DNA of 64,000 bases from Alcaligenes faecalis (GTDB taxonomy: Bacteria; Pseudomonadota; Gammaproteobacteria; Burkholderiales; Burkholderiaceae_B). The notes beneath the pieces were generated by a model, which made no database searches, had not been told where the DNA came from, and saw only the letters and a list, made by a program, of their open reading frames with translations. Made by a program: the position numbers and the translations under genes. This document shows, in pieces, positions 50,998 through 59,973 of the stretch. Position 1 is the first letter of the stretch. Each line of letters begins with the position of its first letter. The DNA is taken from contig NZ_CP023667.1 in NCBI RefSeq assembly GCF_002443155.1, forward strand, positions 4,011,264 to 4,075,263. Reading direction: 5' to 3'.

Positions 50998-51831
50998 ATG
51001 AGTGAGACCGTAGGCCAAGTGGATGAGACGCCCATCTTGCTGGACGTCAATGGCATCGAAGTGATTTACAACCACGTCATTCTGGTGCTCAAGGGTGTGT
51101 CCTTGCGCGTGCCGGAAGGGCGGATTGTTGCCTTGCTGGGCGCCAACGGTGCCGGTAAAACCACGACCTTGCGGGCCGTATCGAACTTGCTGCGTGCCGA
51201 GCGCGGCGATGTGACCAAAGGCCAGATCCATCTGCGTGGCGAACGTATTGACCAACTGACTCCGGCTGATCTGGTTAAGCGCGGCGTGGTGCAGGTGATG
51301 GAAGGGCGCCACTGTTTTGCGCACTTGAGCATTGAAGAGAATCTGCTGACCGGGGCTTATACCCGTACCTTGTCACGCGGCGATTTAAGCGCCGAGCTGG
51401 ACAAGGTGTACCAGTATTTTCCGCGTCTGAAGCAGCGCCGTACCAGTCAGGCCGGCTATACCTCGGGCGGGGAGCAGCAAATGTGTGCCATTGGCCGTGC
51501 CTTGATGGCCGACCCGGGCATGATCTTGCTGGATGAACCCTCCATGGGCCTGGCACCGCAGGTGGTGGAAGAAATTTTCGAGATCGTGCGTGACCTGAAT
51601 CAGCGCGAGCGCGTCAGCTTCTTGTTGGCCGAGCAAAACACCAACGTGGCCCTGAAGTATGCCGACTACGGCTACATCCTGGAAAACGGCCGCGTCATGA
51701 TGGATGGACCCTCCAAGGCCTTGGCCGAGAACGAAGACGTCAAGGAGTTCTATCTGGGTGTGTCCGGGGGCGAGCGCAAGAGCTTTCGCGACAATAAATT
51801 TTATCGACGGCGCAAGCGCTGGTTGGCGTAA
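50998..51831 (+). CDS. Branched-chain-type ABC transporter ATP-binding protein (LivF family)
   Basis: 277 aa. Walker A GANGAGKT at 48-55, VQVMEGRHCFAHLSIEENLLTGA Q-loop area, signature SGGEQQMCAIGRALM, Walker B MILLDEPSMGLAPQV. A basic tail of about 25 residues (KSFRDNKFYRRRKRW) extends past the usual LivF end. Start at ATG 50998 following GGGGAAG. Second ATPase of the importer. Confidence 0.93.
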   Translation: MSETVGQVDETPILLDVNGIEVIYNHVILVLKGVSLRVPEGRIVALLGANGAGKTTTLRAVSNLLRAERGDVTKGQIHLRGERIDQLTPADLVKRGVVQVMEGRHCFAHLSIEENLLTGAYTRTLSRGDLSAELDKVYQYFPRLKQRRTSQAGYTSGGEQQMCAIGRALMADPGMILLDEPSMGLAPQVVEEIFEIVRDLNQRERVSFLLAEQNTNVALKYADYGYILENGRVMMDGPSKALAENEDVKEFYLGVSGGERKSFRDNKFYRRRKRWLA

Positions 51832-51992
51832 CTCCGCCACCCCTGACCCCCTTTGACATTTTTAGTTTTGGACAGCTTCTGGCTACACGGGGTGTGGTAG
51901 CAGAGCTTGGTATCGACACCTGTCTGTCTGCGGACAGAACGTCGGCTGGGCGCGGGAGTGTTTGAATGCCAATTCATCCCACTGGAGGAGAG

Positions 51993-53273
51993 ATGAGCGA
52001 ATATTACGACGAGCGCGAAACCCTGGAGCCGGAGGAGCGCGAAGCCGATTTGATGTCCCGTTTACCGCAGGTCTTGCAAGCGGCCGCGAAAGGGGCCCCC
52101 GCGATTGCCAAGCAACTGGGTTCGGTGGATCTGGCCGCCGTGCGCAGCCGCGAGGATCTGCTGGCCATCCCGGTGTTTCGTAAAAGCGAGCTGCTGAAAG
52201 CCCAGCTGGAAGCGCGCGAACAGGCTCGCTCGGGCGGGCCATCGGCTGATTACGCGCAGTCCGTATTCGGGGGCTTTTCCTCCATTGCCTGGGGTGCGAC
52301 CCGCAAAGTGTTTGCCTCGCCCGGTCCCATGTACGAGCCTGAAAGCCGTCGCCCGGACTATTGGGGTTTTGCACGTGCGCTGTACGCGGCCGGTTTCCGC
52401 CGCGAAGAACTGATTTTCAACTGCTTCTCCTACCATTTCACCCCGGCTGGCTCCATGATGGAAACCGCCGCACATGCCCTGGATTGCACGGTGTTTCCGG
52501 GCGGTGTGGGTCAAACCGAGCAGCAAGTACAGGCCATGGCCGATTTGCGCCCGCATGGTTATACCGGCACCCCCAGTTTTTTGAAGATCATCATGGAAAA
52601 AGCCCAGTCCATGCAGATTGCGCTGCCAGGGCTGAGCAAGGCCTTGTTCTCCGGCGAAGCCTACCCGCCTTCTTTGCAAAAGTGGTTCAGCGAGCACGGC
52701 GTAGCAGGCTACCAGGCCTATGGCAGTGCCGATCTGGGCATGATTGCCTATGAAACCCAGGCCCGCGAAGGCTTGGTGCTCAATGAAAACCTGATTCTGG
52801 AAATTGTGCGTCCCGGCACAGGCCAGCCGGTTGCGCCGGGCGAAGTGGGCGAGGTGGTCGTGACCTCTTTTAACCCCGACTATCCGCTGGTGCGGTTTGG
52901 CACAGGCGACTTGTCTGCTGTCATGCCCGGCCAGTCTCCTTGTGGTCGTACCAACCAGCGTATACGCGGCTGGATGGGGCGTGCTGACCAGACGACCAAG
53001 GTGCGCGGCATGTTTGTGCATCCGGGGCAGGTGGAGCAGATTCGTCTGCGTCACAAGGAGCTGGGCCAGGCTCGTCTGGTGGTGCGTGGTGCCAGCGGCC
53101 AGGATCAGATGGTGTTTCAGGTGGAAGTTGCCTCCAGGCCTGAGGGTCTGGAAAGCGTATTGGCCGACTCGATTCGTGAAATCACCAAACTGCGTGCACA
53201 GGTGGAATTTGTGGAGCCAGGCGCCTTGCCTCGGGATGGTAAAGTCATCGAGGACCAACGCAGCTACGATTAA
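51993..53273 (+). CDS. Phenylacetate-CoA ligase-like (PaaK family) AMP-binding enzyme
   Basis: 426 aa from ATG 51993, just after GGAGGAGAG. PaaK-type layout: N-terminal DERETLEPEEREADLMSRLPQ, an unusual phosphate-loop region around SPGPMYEPESRRP in place of the canonical SSGTTGKP, then YGSADLGMIAYE and the C-terminal GMFVHPGQVEQI and LPRDGKVIEDQR with the Lys. The weak P-loop suggests altered nucleotide or substrate handling. It follows the Liv genes by 161 bases and is likely a second CoA-activating enzyme for the same or a related acid. Confidence 0.85.
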   Translation: MSEYYDERETLEPEEREADLMSRLPQVLQAAAKGAPAIAKQLGSVDLAAVRSREDLLAIPVFRKSELLKAQLEAREQARSGGPSADYAQSVFGGFSSIAWGATRKVFASPGPMYEPESRRPDYWGFARALYAAGFRREELIFNCFSYHFTPAGSMMETAAHALDCTVFPGGVGQTEQQVQAMADLRPHGYTGTPSFLKIIMEKAQSMQIALPGLSKALFSGEAYPPSLQKWFSEHGVAGYQAYGSADLGMIAYETQAREGLVLNENLILEIVRPGTGQPVAPGEVGEVVVTSFNPDYPLVRFGTGDLSAVMPGQSPCGRTNQRIRGWMGRADQTTKVRGMFVHPGQVEQIRLRHKELGQARLVVRGASGQDQMVFQVEVASRPEGLESVLADSIREITKLRAQVEFVEPGALPRDGKVIEDQRSYD

Positions 53274-53362
53274 TTAGCCATGTAGATATGCACACAAGTA
53301 GCAGTCGGGCTGCGGTACTATGCTGGAAAATAGTCAATACCTATATCTTTGAGGAGAGCCCG

Positions 53363-54379
53363 ATGCGCTTTGTGCCAGTTTCTGCTGTAGTCCTGGCCTT
53401 GATGGCCAGCATGCCTGCTGCCCAGGCCGCCACCCTGGACAATGTCAAACAGCGCGGCCACGTGCTGTGTGGCGTGACCACCGGCTTTGCCGGTTTTTCT
53501 GCCCCTGATGACAAGGGTAACTGGACCGGTCTGGATATCGACGTATGTCGTTCGGTCGCCGCTGCCACTCTGGGCGACGCCAGCAAATTCAAGGCCGTAC
53601 CCTTGAACTCGCAGCAGCGCTTTACGGCCCTGCAGTCGGGCGAAATTGACCTGTTGGCCCGTAACACCACCGTGACCCAGCAGCGCGATACCGCGGTCGG
53701 CGCTATCCATGCAGGTATCAACTTCTACGACGGCCAGGGCTTCCTGGTGTCCAAGAAACTGGGCGTTTCCAGCGCCAAGGAATTGAACGGCGCCACGGTT
53801 TGCATGCAGACAGGCACGTCCAACGAAAACACCATGGCTGACTGGGCTCGCGCCAACAAGGTTGAGTACAAGCCTGTGGTGATCGAACAGTTCAACGAAG
53901 TGGTCAACGCCTTCGTGGCTGGCCGCTGTGACGTGTTCTCTACTGATGCATCGGGCCTGGCTTCGATTCGTATCTCCAAAATGGAAAATCCGGACGACTA
54001 CCTGGTGCTGCCTGAAATCATTTCCAAAGAGCCACTGGGCCCATTCGTCCGTCAGGGCGATGATGCCTGGCTGAACATTGTGAAATGGTCCATCCAGGCC
54101 AGCTTCAATGCTGAAGAACTGGATGTGACAGCGGCCAATGTGGACGAGAAGCTCAAGAGCAACAACCCCAACATCCAGCGTCTGCTGGGTGTGACTCCCG
54201 GTGCCGGTAAAAACTTGGGTCTGGACGAAAAATGGGCTTACAACATCATCAAGCAGGTCGGTAACTACGGCGAGTCCTTCGAGCGCAACGTGGGTAAAGG
54301 TAGCCCGCTGCAAATCGAACGTGGTTTGAACGCTTTGTGGATCGACGGTGGCTTGATCTACGGTCTGCCTATTCGTTAA
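53363..54379 (+). CDS. General L-amino acid-type ABC receptor (AapJ-like), orphan
   Basis: 338 aa, signal peptide 1-22 (AQA-ATL). GAGGAG precedes the ATG by 6 bases. AapJ/BztA hallmarks: TLDNVKQRGHVLCGVTTGFAGFSAPDDKG, GLDIDVCRSVAAATLGD, and LDEKWAYNIIKQVGNYGESFERNVG. Such receptors bind several L-amino acids, above all glutamate/aspartate. Only the receptor is present; no AapQMP permease/ATPase genes follow, only a terminator. It could serve the polar amino-acid ABC system at 37-40 kb or a system elsewhere. Confidence 0.92.
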   Translation: MRFVPVSAVVLALMASMPAAQAATLDNVKQRGHVLCGVTTGFAGFSAPDDKGNWTGLDIDVCRSVAAATLGDASKFKAVPLNSQQRFTALQSGEIDLLARNTTVTQQRDTAVGAIHAGINFYDGQGFLVSKKLGVSSAKELNGATVCMQTGTSNENTMADWARANKVEYKPVVIEQFNEVVNAFVAGRCDVFSTDASGLASIRISKMENPDDYLVLPEIISKEPLGPFVRQGDDAWLNIVKWSIQASFNAEELDVTAANVDEKLKSNNPNIQRLLGVTPGAGKNLGLDEKWAYNIIKQVGNYGESFERNVGKGSPLQIERGLNALWIDGGLIYGLPIR

Positions 54380-54402
54380 TCCTTTCGGGATTCGCGATAT
54401 GC

Positions 54403-54434
54403 AAAAAGCAGCTCTCAAAGAGAGCTGCTTTTTT
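54403..54434 (+). terminator. Rho-independent terminator after the AapJ-like gene
   Basis: AAAAAGCAGCTCTC (54403-54416) pairs with GAGAGCTGCTTTTT (54420-54433), 3-base loop, strong T-tract. The following 160 bases up to 54596 show no gene. Confidence 0.9.
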
Positions 54435-54596
54435 ATTGACTGATCGATCTGAGGGCTATGACGTTGATGTACTTATTGCTTGTTGTCCCCTGGCGATGTG
54501 GGCTCCCCTGCACCGTTGGTGTAGGTATCGCTTTAGATGGGAACACTGCAATGCATAGTATGCCTAACTGCAGTGCACGGTTCTCAGATGGGAGAC

Positions 54597-55064
54597 TTAG
54601 CTCTTGCGCCGCAACACTAACGAAATTTTGGCAAAGGCCACTTGCAGGTCCTGCGTGGCACCTTGAAAAATCACAGGGCGACCACGCCGGGTAAAGCAGA
54701 TCAGGCGCTTGGAGTTGAATAGCGGCACGAATTTGGCAAAGTGAATATCTTGCCATTGCACTTCCCGCTTCATGATCCAGTTCTGGCGTATGCCATTCTG
54801 GTCAATCGTGGTGACGCCGTGCCACATGTGCCAGGCAATCAGAATCAGGCCGGTAAACAGCAGGACCAGACAGCCCGCCAGAACGGGGCTGATGGCGGCG
54901 CCTTGCGGGGAGCTGGCCACCAGCGCGAAACGCACGCCGATCAGGGCCAGCACAATCCAGGCGCTGGCCGCTACCCATTTGGGCCAGGAACGGCCTTGAA
55001 TGGGAAGCGTGCCCAGGTCCTTCAACATGGCATCAATTTCCTCTTTCGAGGGAGCTTGGCTCAT
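54597..55064 (-). CDS. Small two-helix membrane protein with PH-like C-terminal domain
   Basis: 155 aa from ATG 55064, which overlaps the HMG-CoA lyase stop by one base. A hydrophilic N-terminus (KEEIDAMLKDLGTLPIQ), two membrane helices (about 32-52 and 62-82), and a C-terminal beta-rich region (GVTTIDQNGIRQNWIMKREVQWQDIHFAKFVPL) like bacterial PH-type domains. Function unknown; coupling to the lyase is by position only. Confidence 0.65.
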   Translation of the reverse strand: MSQAPSKEEIDAMLKDLGTLPIQGRSWPKWVAASAWIVLALIGVRFALVASSPQGAAISPVLAGCLVLLFTGLILIAWHMWHGVTTIDQNGIRQNWIMKREVQWQDIHFAKFVPLFNSKRLICFTRRGRPVIFQGATQDLQVAFAKISLVLRRKS

Positions 55065-55984
55065 CAGCACGCGGCGGCCCCTTGCTTGCGGGCGGCCAGG
55101 GCGTTACCGGCATTGCTGGCCGATTTGCGCTTCAGGTGAGCCGAAATCCATTGGCCCGTGTCCACCACGGCGTTCAGATCAATGCCGGTTTCAATATCCA
55201 GGCCCTGCATCAGGAACAGCACGTCTTCGGTGGCGACGTTGCCGGTGGCGCCCTTGGCGTAGGGGCAGCCGCCCAGACCGGCCACGGAACTGTGGAAAAT
55301 ATGAATGCCAGCCTGCATGGAAGCCACAATATTGGCGATGGCCTGGCCATAGGTGTCGTGGAAGTGGCCGGACACATGAATGGGGTCAATGTGCTCGGTC
55401 ACCATGCGCATGACTTCGTAGACCTGACGGGCCGTGCCCACACCGATGGTGTCGGCCACGTCGATCTCGTCACAGCCCAGCTCGATCAGGCGTTTGCCTA
55501 CTTTCAGCACATTGGACGGCGCCACAGCACCTTCATAGGGACAGCCGAACGAGCAACTGATGGAGCCGCGCAGGCGCATGCCGGCTTCTTTGGCGGCCTG
55601 GGCAACGGGGGCAAAGCGCTCCAGCGATTCTTCAATGCTGCAATTGATATTGCGCTGCGAAAATGCTTCGCTGGCAGCGGCGAAGATCACCACTTCGTCG
55701 GCCTTGGCAGCCAGGGCGCCTTCAAAACCACGCATATTGGGTGTCAGAACTGAATAGATCGTGCCGGGGCGACGGTCAATGGAAGCCATCACTTCCGCGC
55801 CGTCTGCCATTTGTGGCACCCATTTGGGCGATACAAAGGAAGCGGCTTCCACGTTCACAAAACCGGCGTGGGACAAGCGGTTGACCAGCTCGACCTTGAT
55901 GTCGGTAGGGATGAATTCTTTTTCGTTCTGCAGGCCGTCCCGAGGGCCGACCTCCACAATCTTGACGCGCGAGGGGTATGACAT
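55064..55984 (-). CDS. mvaB: Hydroxymethylglutaryl-CoA lyase
   Basis: 306 aa. Active-site opening VEVGPRDGLQNE (residues 10-21), SFVSPKWVPQMADG, and the signature loop GLGGCPYAKGATGNVATED with the catalytic Cys near residue 238. It cleaves 3-hydroxy-3-methylglutaryl-CoA into acetyl-CoA and acetoacetate, last step of leucine catabolism. The other leucine-degradation genes are not adjacent. Length is the family norm. Confidence 0.95.
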   Translation of the reverse strand: MSYPSRVKIVEVGPRDGLQNEKEFIPTDIKVELVNRLSHAGFVNVEAASFVSPKWVPQMADGAEVMASIDRRPGTIYSVLTPNMRGFEGALAAKADEVVIFAAASEAFSQRNINCSIEESLERFAPVAQAAKEAGMRLRGSISCSFGCPYEGAVAPSNVLKVGKRLIELGCDEIDVADTIGVGTARQVYEVMRMVTEHIDPIHVSGHFHDTYGQAIANIVASMQAGIHIFHSSVAGLGGCPYAKGATGNVATEDVLFLMQGLDIETGIDLNAVVDTGQWISAHLKRKSASNAGNALAARKQGAAAC

Positions 55985-56151
55985 GAAGTTTCCTGAAGGT
56001 AAGGGGCTGGGCCTGGAGGCCTTTACGTATTCGTCATGATACCTCTTGAAGGCCAGGGCTGGCCCCCTAGGAACAGCCCTATAAGCAGGCGACGTGACCG
56101 GGGTTTCGATGTAAATGAGCAGACCATGCTGCAGTGTGGTCCTGCCGGCTC

Positions 56152-57318
56152 CTAGGGCTTGATGCGTTGGAATCGCCCGTCTGCCAGAGGCTCTATGCAG
56201 CCGGCCAGCTCCAGTTCGGCCAGGACAGCAGGCAACTCGGTCGCGAGCAGCCCTGTACGCCGCATCAGCTGTTCGGGGCTGAGTGGCGCAAAGTCGATAC
56301 GCTCCAGAATAGGGCGTAATTCCTCGGGCAAGGCCTCATAGGGGTTGGGCTTTGCGCCAGATTGGGGAGCTGCATCCAGATTAAAGTCGCCTTGCACATT
56401 GCCCAGTTCATCCAGAATGTCCTGGGCGCTTTCCACCAGCTTGGCACCCTGACGTATCAAGGCATGGCAGCCGCGTGCCAAAGGGGAATGAATGGAACCT
56501 GGAATGGCAAAAACCTCTCGGCCTAGCTCTCCGGCCAGCCGGGCCGTGATCAGGGATCCGCTTTGTTTTGCGGCTTCTACCACCAGTACGCCTTTGGCCA
56601 GAGCCGCCACAATGCGGTTGCGGCGTGGGAAGTGGTGGGGCATGGCGCGGGTGCCCAAAGGAAACTCGCTAAGCAATAGACCGTGAGCGCTGATCTGATG
56701 AGCCAGATCGCGGTGTGCCGCCGGGTAGACCAGATCCAGCCCCGTTCCCATCACGGCAATAGTGCCTGCGGATGGTGGACCGGCTTTCAAGGCTCCTTTG
56801 TGTGCGGCCTGGTCGATGCCGCTGGCCAGACCACTGATGATGCACCAGCCCCTGGATGCCAGGGTAGCGGCAAAATCCGTTGCGGTTTCCTGGCCGGATT
56901 GGGTGGCATTGCGTGCCCCTACGATAGCCAGTCCTTTGCGCTGCAAGACACCCAGATCGCCATTGGCATAGAGCAGCAGCGGTGCGTCGTGCAGGTCCAG
57001 CAAGGAGGCGGGATAGGTGGGGTCGGCCAGCGTAACGACATGGTGATTGGGCTGCTTGAGCCATTCCACCGCTTGTTCAACCTGTGCTTGCAACTCGTCC
57101 AGCGGTTCCTGGCTTAGCTGTACAGCCAGTTCGGTTGGGATATGGCGCGACAGGGTTTGAACCGAGCTTTGATAGATCTGCGGCGGCAGCCCGCAGGCAG
57201 CCAGCAATTGCCGGGCCTGGGCGGGCGCAAGCTCCGGCTCTAGCGACAGGCGCAACCAGGCACGCAATTCTTCCGAGATTTCATCCGAGGTTTCACCCGA
57301 GCTAAAATAATGAGGCAT
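56152..57318 (-). CDS. dprA: DNA-processing protein DprA
   Basis: 388 aa from ATG 57318 (a GTG 15 bases upstream is possible). SAM-like N-terminal part, then the DprA Rossmann domain with AIVGARNATQSGQETA, CIISGLASGIDQAAHKGAL, GSLITARLAGELGREVFAIPG, and a C-terminal winged helix (about 330-385). DprA loads RecA on incoming single-stranded DNA during transformation. Divergent from def-fmt, the arrangement seen in many proteobacteria. Confidence 0.94.
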   Translation of the reverse strand: MPHYFSSGETSDEISEELRAWLRLSLEPELAPAQARQLLAACGLPPQIYQSSVQTLSRHIPTELAVQLSQEPLDELQAQVEQAVEWLKQPNHHVVTLADPTYPASLLDLHDAPLLLYANGDLGVLQRKGLAIVGARNATQSGQETATDFAATLASRGWCIISGLASGIDQAAHKGALKAGPPSAGTIAVMGTGLDLVYPAAHRDLAHQISAHGLLLSEFPLGTRAMPHHFPRRNRIVAALAKGVLVVEAAKQSGSLITARLAGELGREVFAIPGSIHSPLARGCHALIRQGAKLVESAQDILDELGNVQGDFNLDAAPQSGAKPNPYEALPEELRPILERIDFAPLSPEQLMRRTGLLATELPAVLAELELAGCIEPLADGRFQRIKP

Positions 57319-57485
57319 AAGGTAGTGTGGCACGAAACCGATAATTGTTCTGTTTGGCCTGGACTGTTTTATCCAGGGTGAAGACCGTTTTTTTGCTAGG
57401 GCTTCGTGTGGTGCCGGGGCAATCGGGTGCCGCCCTGAAACTTGTTTTATTATATCGACTTATCGCTTTTTCTTCGGACATCACA

Positions 57486-58004
57486 ATGGCTTTGCTTCCC
57501 ATCCTTAAATTTCCTGACCCACGTCTGCACACGGTTGCCAAACCTGTGCAGGAGGTCGACGACCGTATTCGCAAACTGGTCAAGGATATGGCCGAGACCA
57601 TGTATGACGCGCCTGGCGTAGGCCTGGCCGCGACGCAGGTTGACGTGCACGAGCGCGTGGTGGTCATTGACGTGTCGGAAAGCGGCAATGAATTGCTGGT
57701 GCTGATCAACCCGGAAATCACCTGGAAAAGCGAAGAGCTGAAGGTGTACGAAGAAGGCTGTCTGTCTGTGCCCGATACCTACGACAAGGTCGAGCGCGCC
57801 GCCAATATTCGCTTCAAGGCTCAGAATGAAAAAGGCGAGTGGTACGAGAAAGAAGCCGATGGCCTGCTGGCCGTGTGTGTTCAGCACGAGCTGGATCACC
57901 TGGATGGCAAGGTGTTTGTGGAATACCTGTCCGTGCTCAAGCGTGAGCGTATCCGCAGCCGTCTGCGCAAGCAGCAGCGTGAAGCACTGAAGGCAGGGCA
58001 ATAG
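57486..58004 (+). CDS. def: Peptide deformylase
   Basis: 172 aa from ATG 57486. All three motifs are intact: GVGLAATQ (44-51), EGCLS (89-93) with the metal-ligand Cys, and HELDH (133-137). Removes the N-formyl group from new proteins; usually an iron enzyme. Five bases before fmt. A longer in-frame start upstream adds a region with no conservation. Confidence 0.97.
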   Translation: MALLPILKFPDPRLHTVAKPVQEVDDRIRKLVKDMAETMYDAPGVGLAATQVDVHERVVVIDVSESGNELLVLINPEITWKSEELKVYEEGCLSVPDTYDKVERAANIRFKAQNEKGEWYEKEADGLLAVCVQHELDHLDGKVFVEYLSVLKRERIRSRLRKQQREALKAGQ

Positions 58005-58009
58005 TCGCC

Positions 58010-58951
58010 ATGCGTATTGTTTTTGCCGGCACCCCGGATTTTGCCCGTATCGCCCTGGAAGCCCTGTTAGCGCAGGGCTTTGATGTTCCTTTGGTCATGA
58101 CGCAACCAGACCGTCCAGCTGGCCGTGGCATGAAGCTCAGTCCCAGCCCGGTCAAGCAAGCCGCTGTGAACGCTAATATCCCGGTGCTGCAGCCGCATAG
58201 CTTGCGTCTGGATGGCAAGTATCCCGAGGAAGCAGCCCAGGCCCGCCAGACCTTGCTGGATTTACAGCCGGACCTGATGGTGGTGGCAGCCTACGGCCTG
58301 ATTTTGCCCAAGTGGACTTTGGAGCTGCCGCGCTATGGTTGCTTCAATATTCATGCCAGCCTCTTGCCTCGTTGGCGCGGTGCGGCACCGATTCAGCGTG
58401 CAATTCAGGCGGGTGATGCGGCCACGGGCATTACCATCATGCAGATGGATGAAGGCCTGGATACCGGCGATATGCTGGTGCGCAGCGAGCTGACGATTCG
58501 TGATGATCACAGTGCCGCAACCCTGCATGACGATTTGGCGCAGCTAGGTGCACAGGCCTTACTGGAAGCCTTGCAGCAAGTGCGTGATGGCACCTTGGAG
58601 GCGACTCCCCAGCCAGAAGAAGGTGTGACCTACGCCGAGAAACTGTCCAAGGCCGAATCGGTGCTGGATTTAGGCCAACCGGCCAAGGAACTGGAGCGCC
58701 GTATTCGCGCGTTTGACCCAGTGCCTGGCTCCACCCTGTCCCTGCCCGGTTTGGAGCAGCCCGTGAAGGTTTGGCGCGCTCAGGCGCTAGAGCAAAAGCA
58801 TTCAGCAGAACCTGGTGAGGTTCTGAACGTCAGTGCCCAAGGCATTGACGTGGCTTGCGGGGAAGGTGTGTTGCGTTTGCTGGAGCTGCAAAAAGCCGGT
58901 TCCAAGCGTCAGCCCGTCGCCGTCTTTGTGCAGGGCTGGCAGTCTCGCTAA
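58010..58951 (+). CDS. fmt: Methionyl-tRNA formyltransferase
   Basis: 313 aa. N-terminus [20 protein letters not shown], the formyltetrahydrofolate-binding and catalytic core [21 protein letters not shown], and a C-terminal OB domain (about 210-310) that binds initiator tRNA. Pairs with def (5-base gap): together they add and later remove the formyl group. Convergent with the exporter gene 16 bases away. Confidence 0.97.
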   Translation: MRIVFAGTPDFARIALEALLAQGFDVPLVMTQPDRPAGRGMKLSPSPVKQAAVNANIPVLQPHSLRLDGKYPEEAAQARQTLLDLQPDLMVVAAYGLILPKWTLELPRYGCFNIHASLLPRWRGAAPIQRAIQAGDAATGITIMQMDEGLDTGDMLVRSELTIRDDHSAATLHDDLAQLGAQALLEALQQVRDGTLEATPQPEEGVTYAEKLSKAESVLDLGQPAKELERRIRAFDPVPGSTLSLPGLEQPVKVWRAQALEQKHSAEPGEVLNVSAQGIDVACGEGVLRLLELQKAGSKRQPVAVFVQGWQSR

Positions 58952-58967
58952 GCCTTGCCACCTGGAC

Positions 58968-59903
58968 TCAGGCGCCAGCTCTGCTCTGGCGCCGCCACTC
59001 CAGAGTCCCAATCACAATGCCGCTGGTACACACCACGGCAATCCCGATCCAGGTAAAGATATCCGGGAACTGACCCCAGATCAGCCACCCCAGTGCGGCT
59101 GCGGCCACAATTTGCAGATACACGAACGGGGCCAGCAAAGACGCCGAGGCGCGTTGATAGGCCTGGATTTGCAGCAGATGGCCCAGACAGCCCCATAGTC
59201 CAGTCGAGATCAGAATCAACCATTGGAAAAAGCTCAGCTCTTTCAGGGCGGGCAGGGCGGCGGGCAGCAAAAAGGGCAGGGCAATGGTCAGGCAGATACT
59301 GCCGACTGCACCGCTCCAGATCAGGGTGGTCAGCGAGTTGTCCACGGCCACGCGACGTGTTGCGATAAATTGCGTGGCGAACAGACAGGCGGTCATCAAA
59401 CCAAACAGCACCCCTATTGGGTGCAAGCCAGCAGTAGGCCGGATGATGATCAGCACGCCCAGAAAGCCGACTCCGGCAGCCACCCAGCGACTGATGCGCG
59501 GCGGTTCTTTCAGAATCCAGGGGGCGACTGACAGCACCAGCAAAGGGGCCAGAAAGTTGATGGAGGTGGCTTCGGCTTGAGGTAGATAGCTCAAGGCGTT
59601 GAAAAATGAGAAGGTGGACAGCATCATCACTGTGCCACGCAGAATTTGTGCTTTGGGGCGGGAGCTGCGCAGGATCTTGCGGCCCTTGACCGGCAATACC
59701 AGCGCCAGCACCAGTCCCAGGTGGACGACATAGCGAAACCAGCACATCACCAGCAGGGGCACACCGAAGCCCATGATCCATTTGCCGCTGGCATCCAGAC
59801 CCGACAGGGCCCAGGAAGACAGAATCAGAATGAGCACCCCCGCCAAGGGAAAGACCGTGGGTGTCATGGTCTGAGGCAAGGAGGAGGATTGGGGTGTGCT
59901 CAT
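58968..59903 (-). CDS. EamA-family DMT transporter
   Basis: 311 aa with ten membrane helices arranged as two five-helix EamA repeats (MCWFRYVVHLGLVLALVLP region in the first, WSGAVGSICLTIALPF and FVYLQIVAAAALGWLIWGQFPD in the second). Drug/metabolite transporters of this class export amino acids or metabolites. Substrate unknown. The amidase gene ends 70 bases upstream, with a hairpin between. Confidence 0.9.
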   Translation of the reverse strand: MSTPQSSSLPQTMTPTVFPLAGVLILILSSWALSGLDASGKWIMGFGVPLLVMCWFRYVVHLGLVLALVLPVKGRKILRSSRPKAQILRGTVMMLSTFSFFNALSYLPQAEATSINFLAPLLVLSVAPWILKEPPRISRWVAAGVGFLGVLIIIRPTAGLHPIGVLFGLMTACLFATQFIATRRVAVDNSLTTLIWSGAVGSICLTIALPFLLPAALPALKELSFFQWLILISTGLWGCLGHLLQIQAYQRASASLLAPFVYLQIVAAAALGWLIWGQFPDIFTWIGIAVVCTSGIVIGTLEWRRQSRAGA

Positions 59904-59920
59904 GACAGGCTCCTGACGAA

Positions 59921-59948
59921 AAGCACAAGGACGGCCGGATGGCCGTCC
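59921..59948 (-). terminator. Terminator of the leftward amidase operon
   Basis: GGACGGCC (59929-59936) pairs with GGCCGTCC (59941-59948). Read leftward, the stem is followed by TTGTGCTTTT. It lies 26 bases past the amidase stop. Confidence 0.65.
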
Positions 59949-59973
59949 TGGAACGAACGTAAATCTTACCGGA

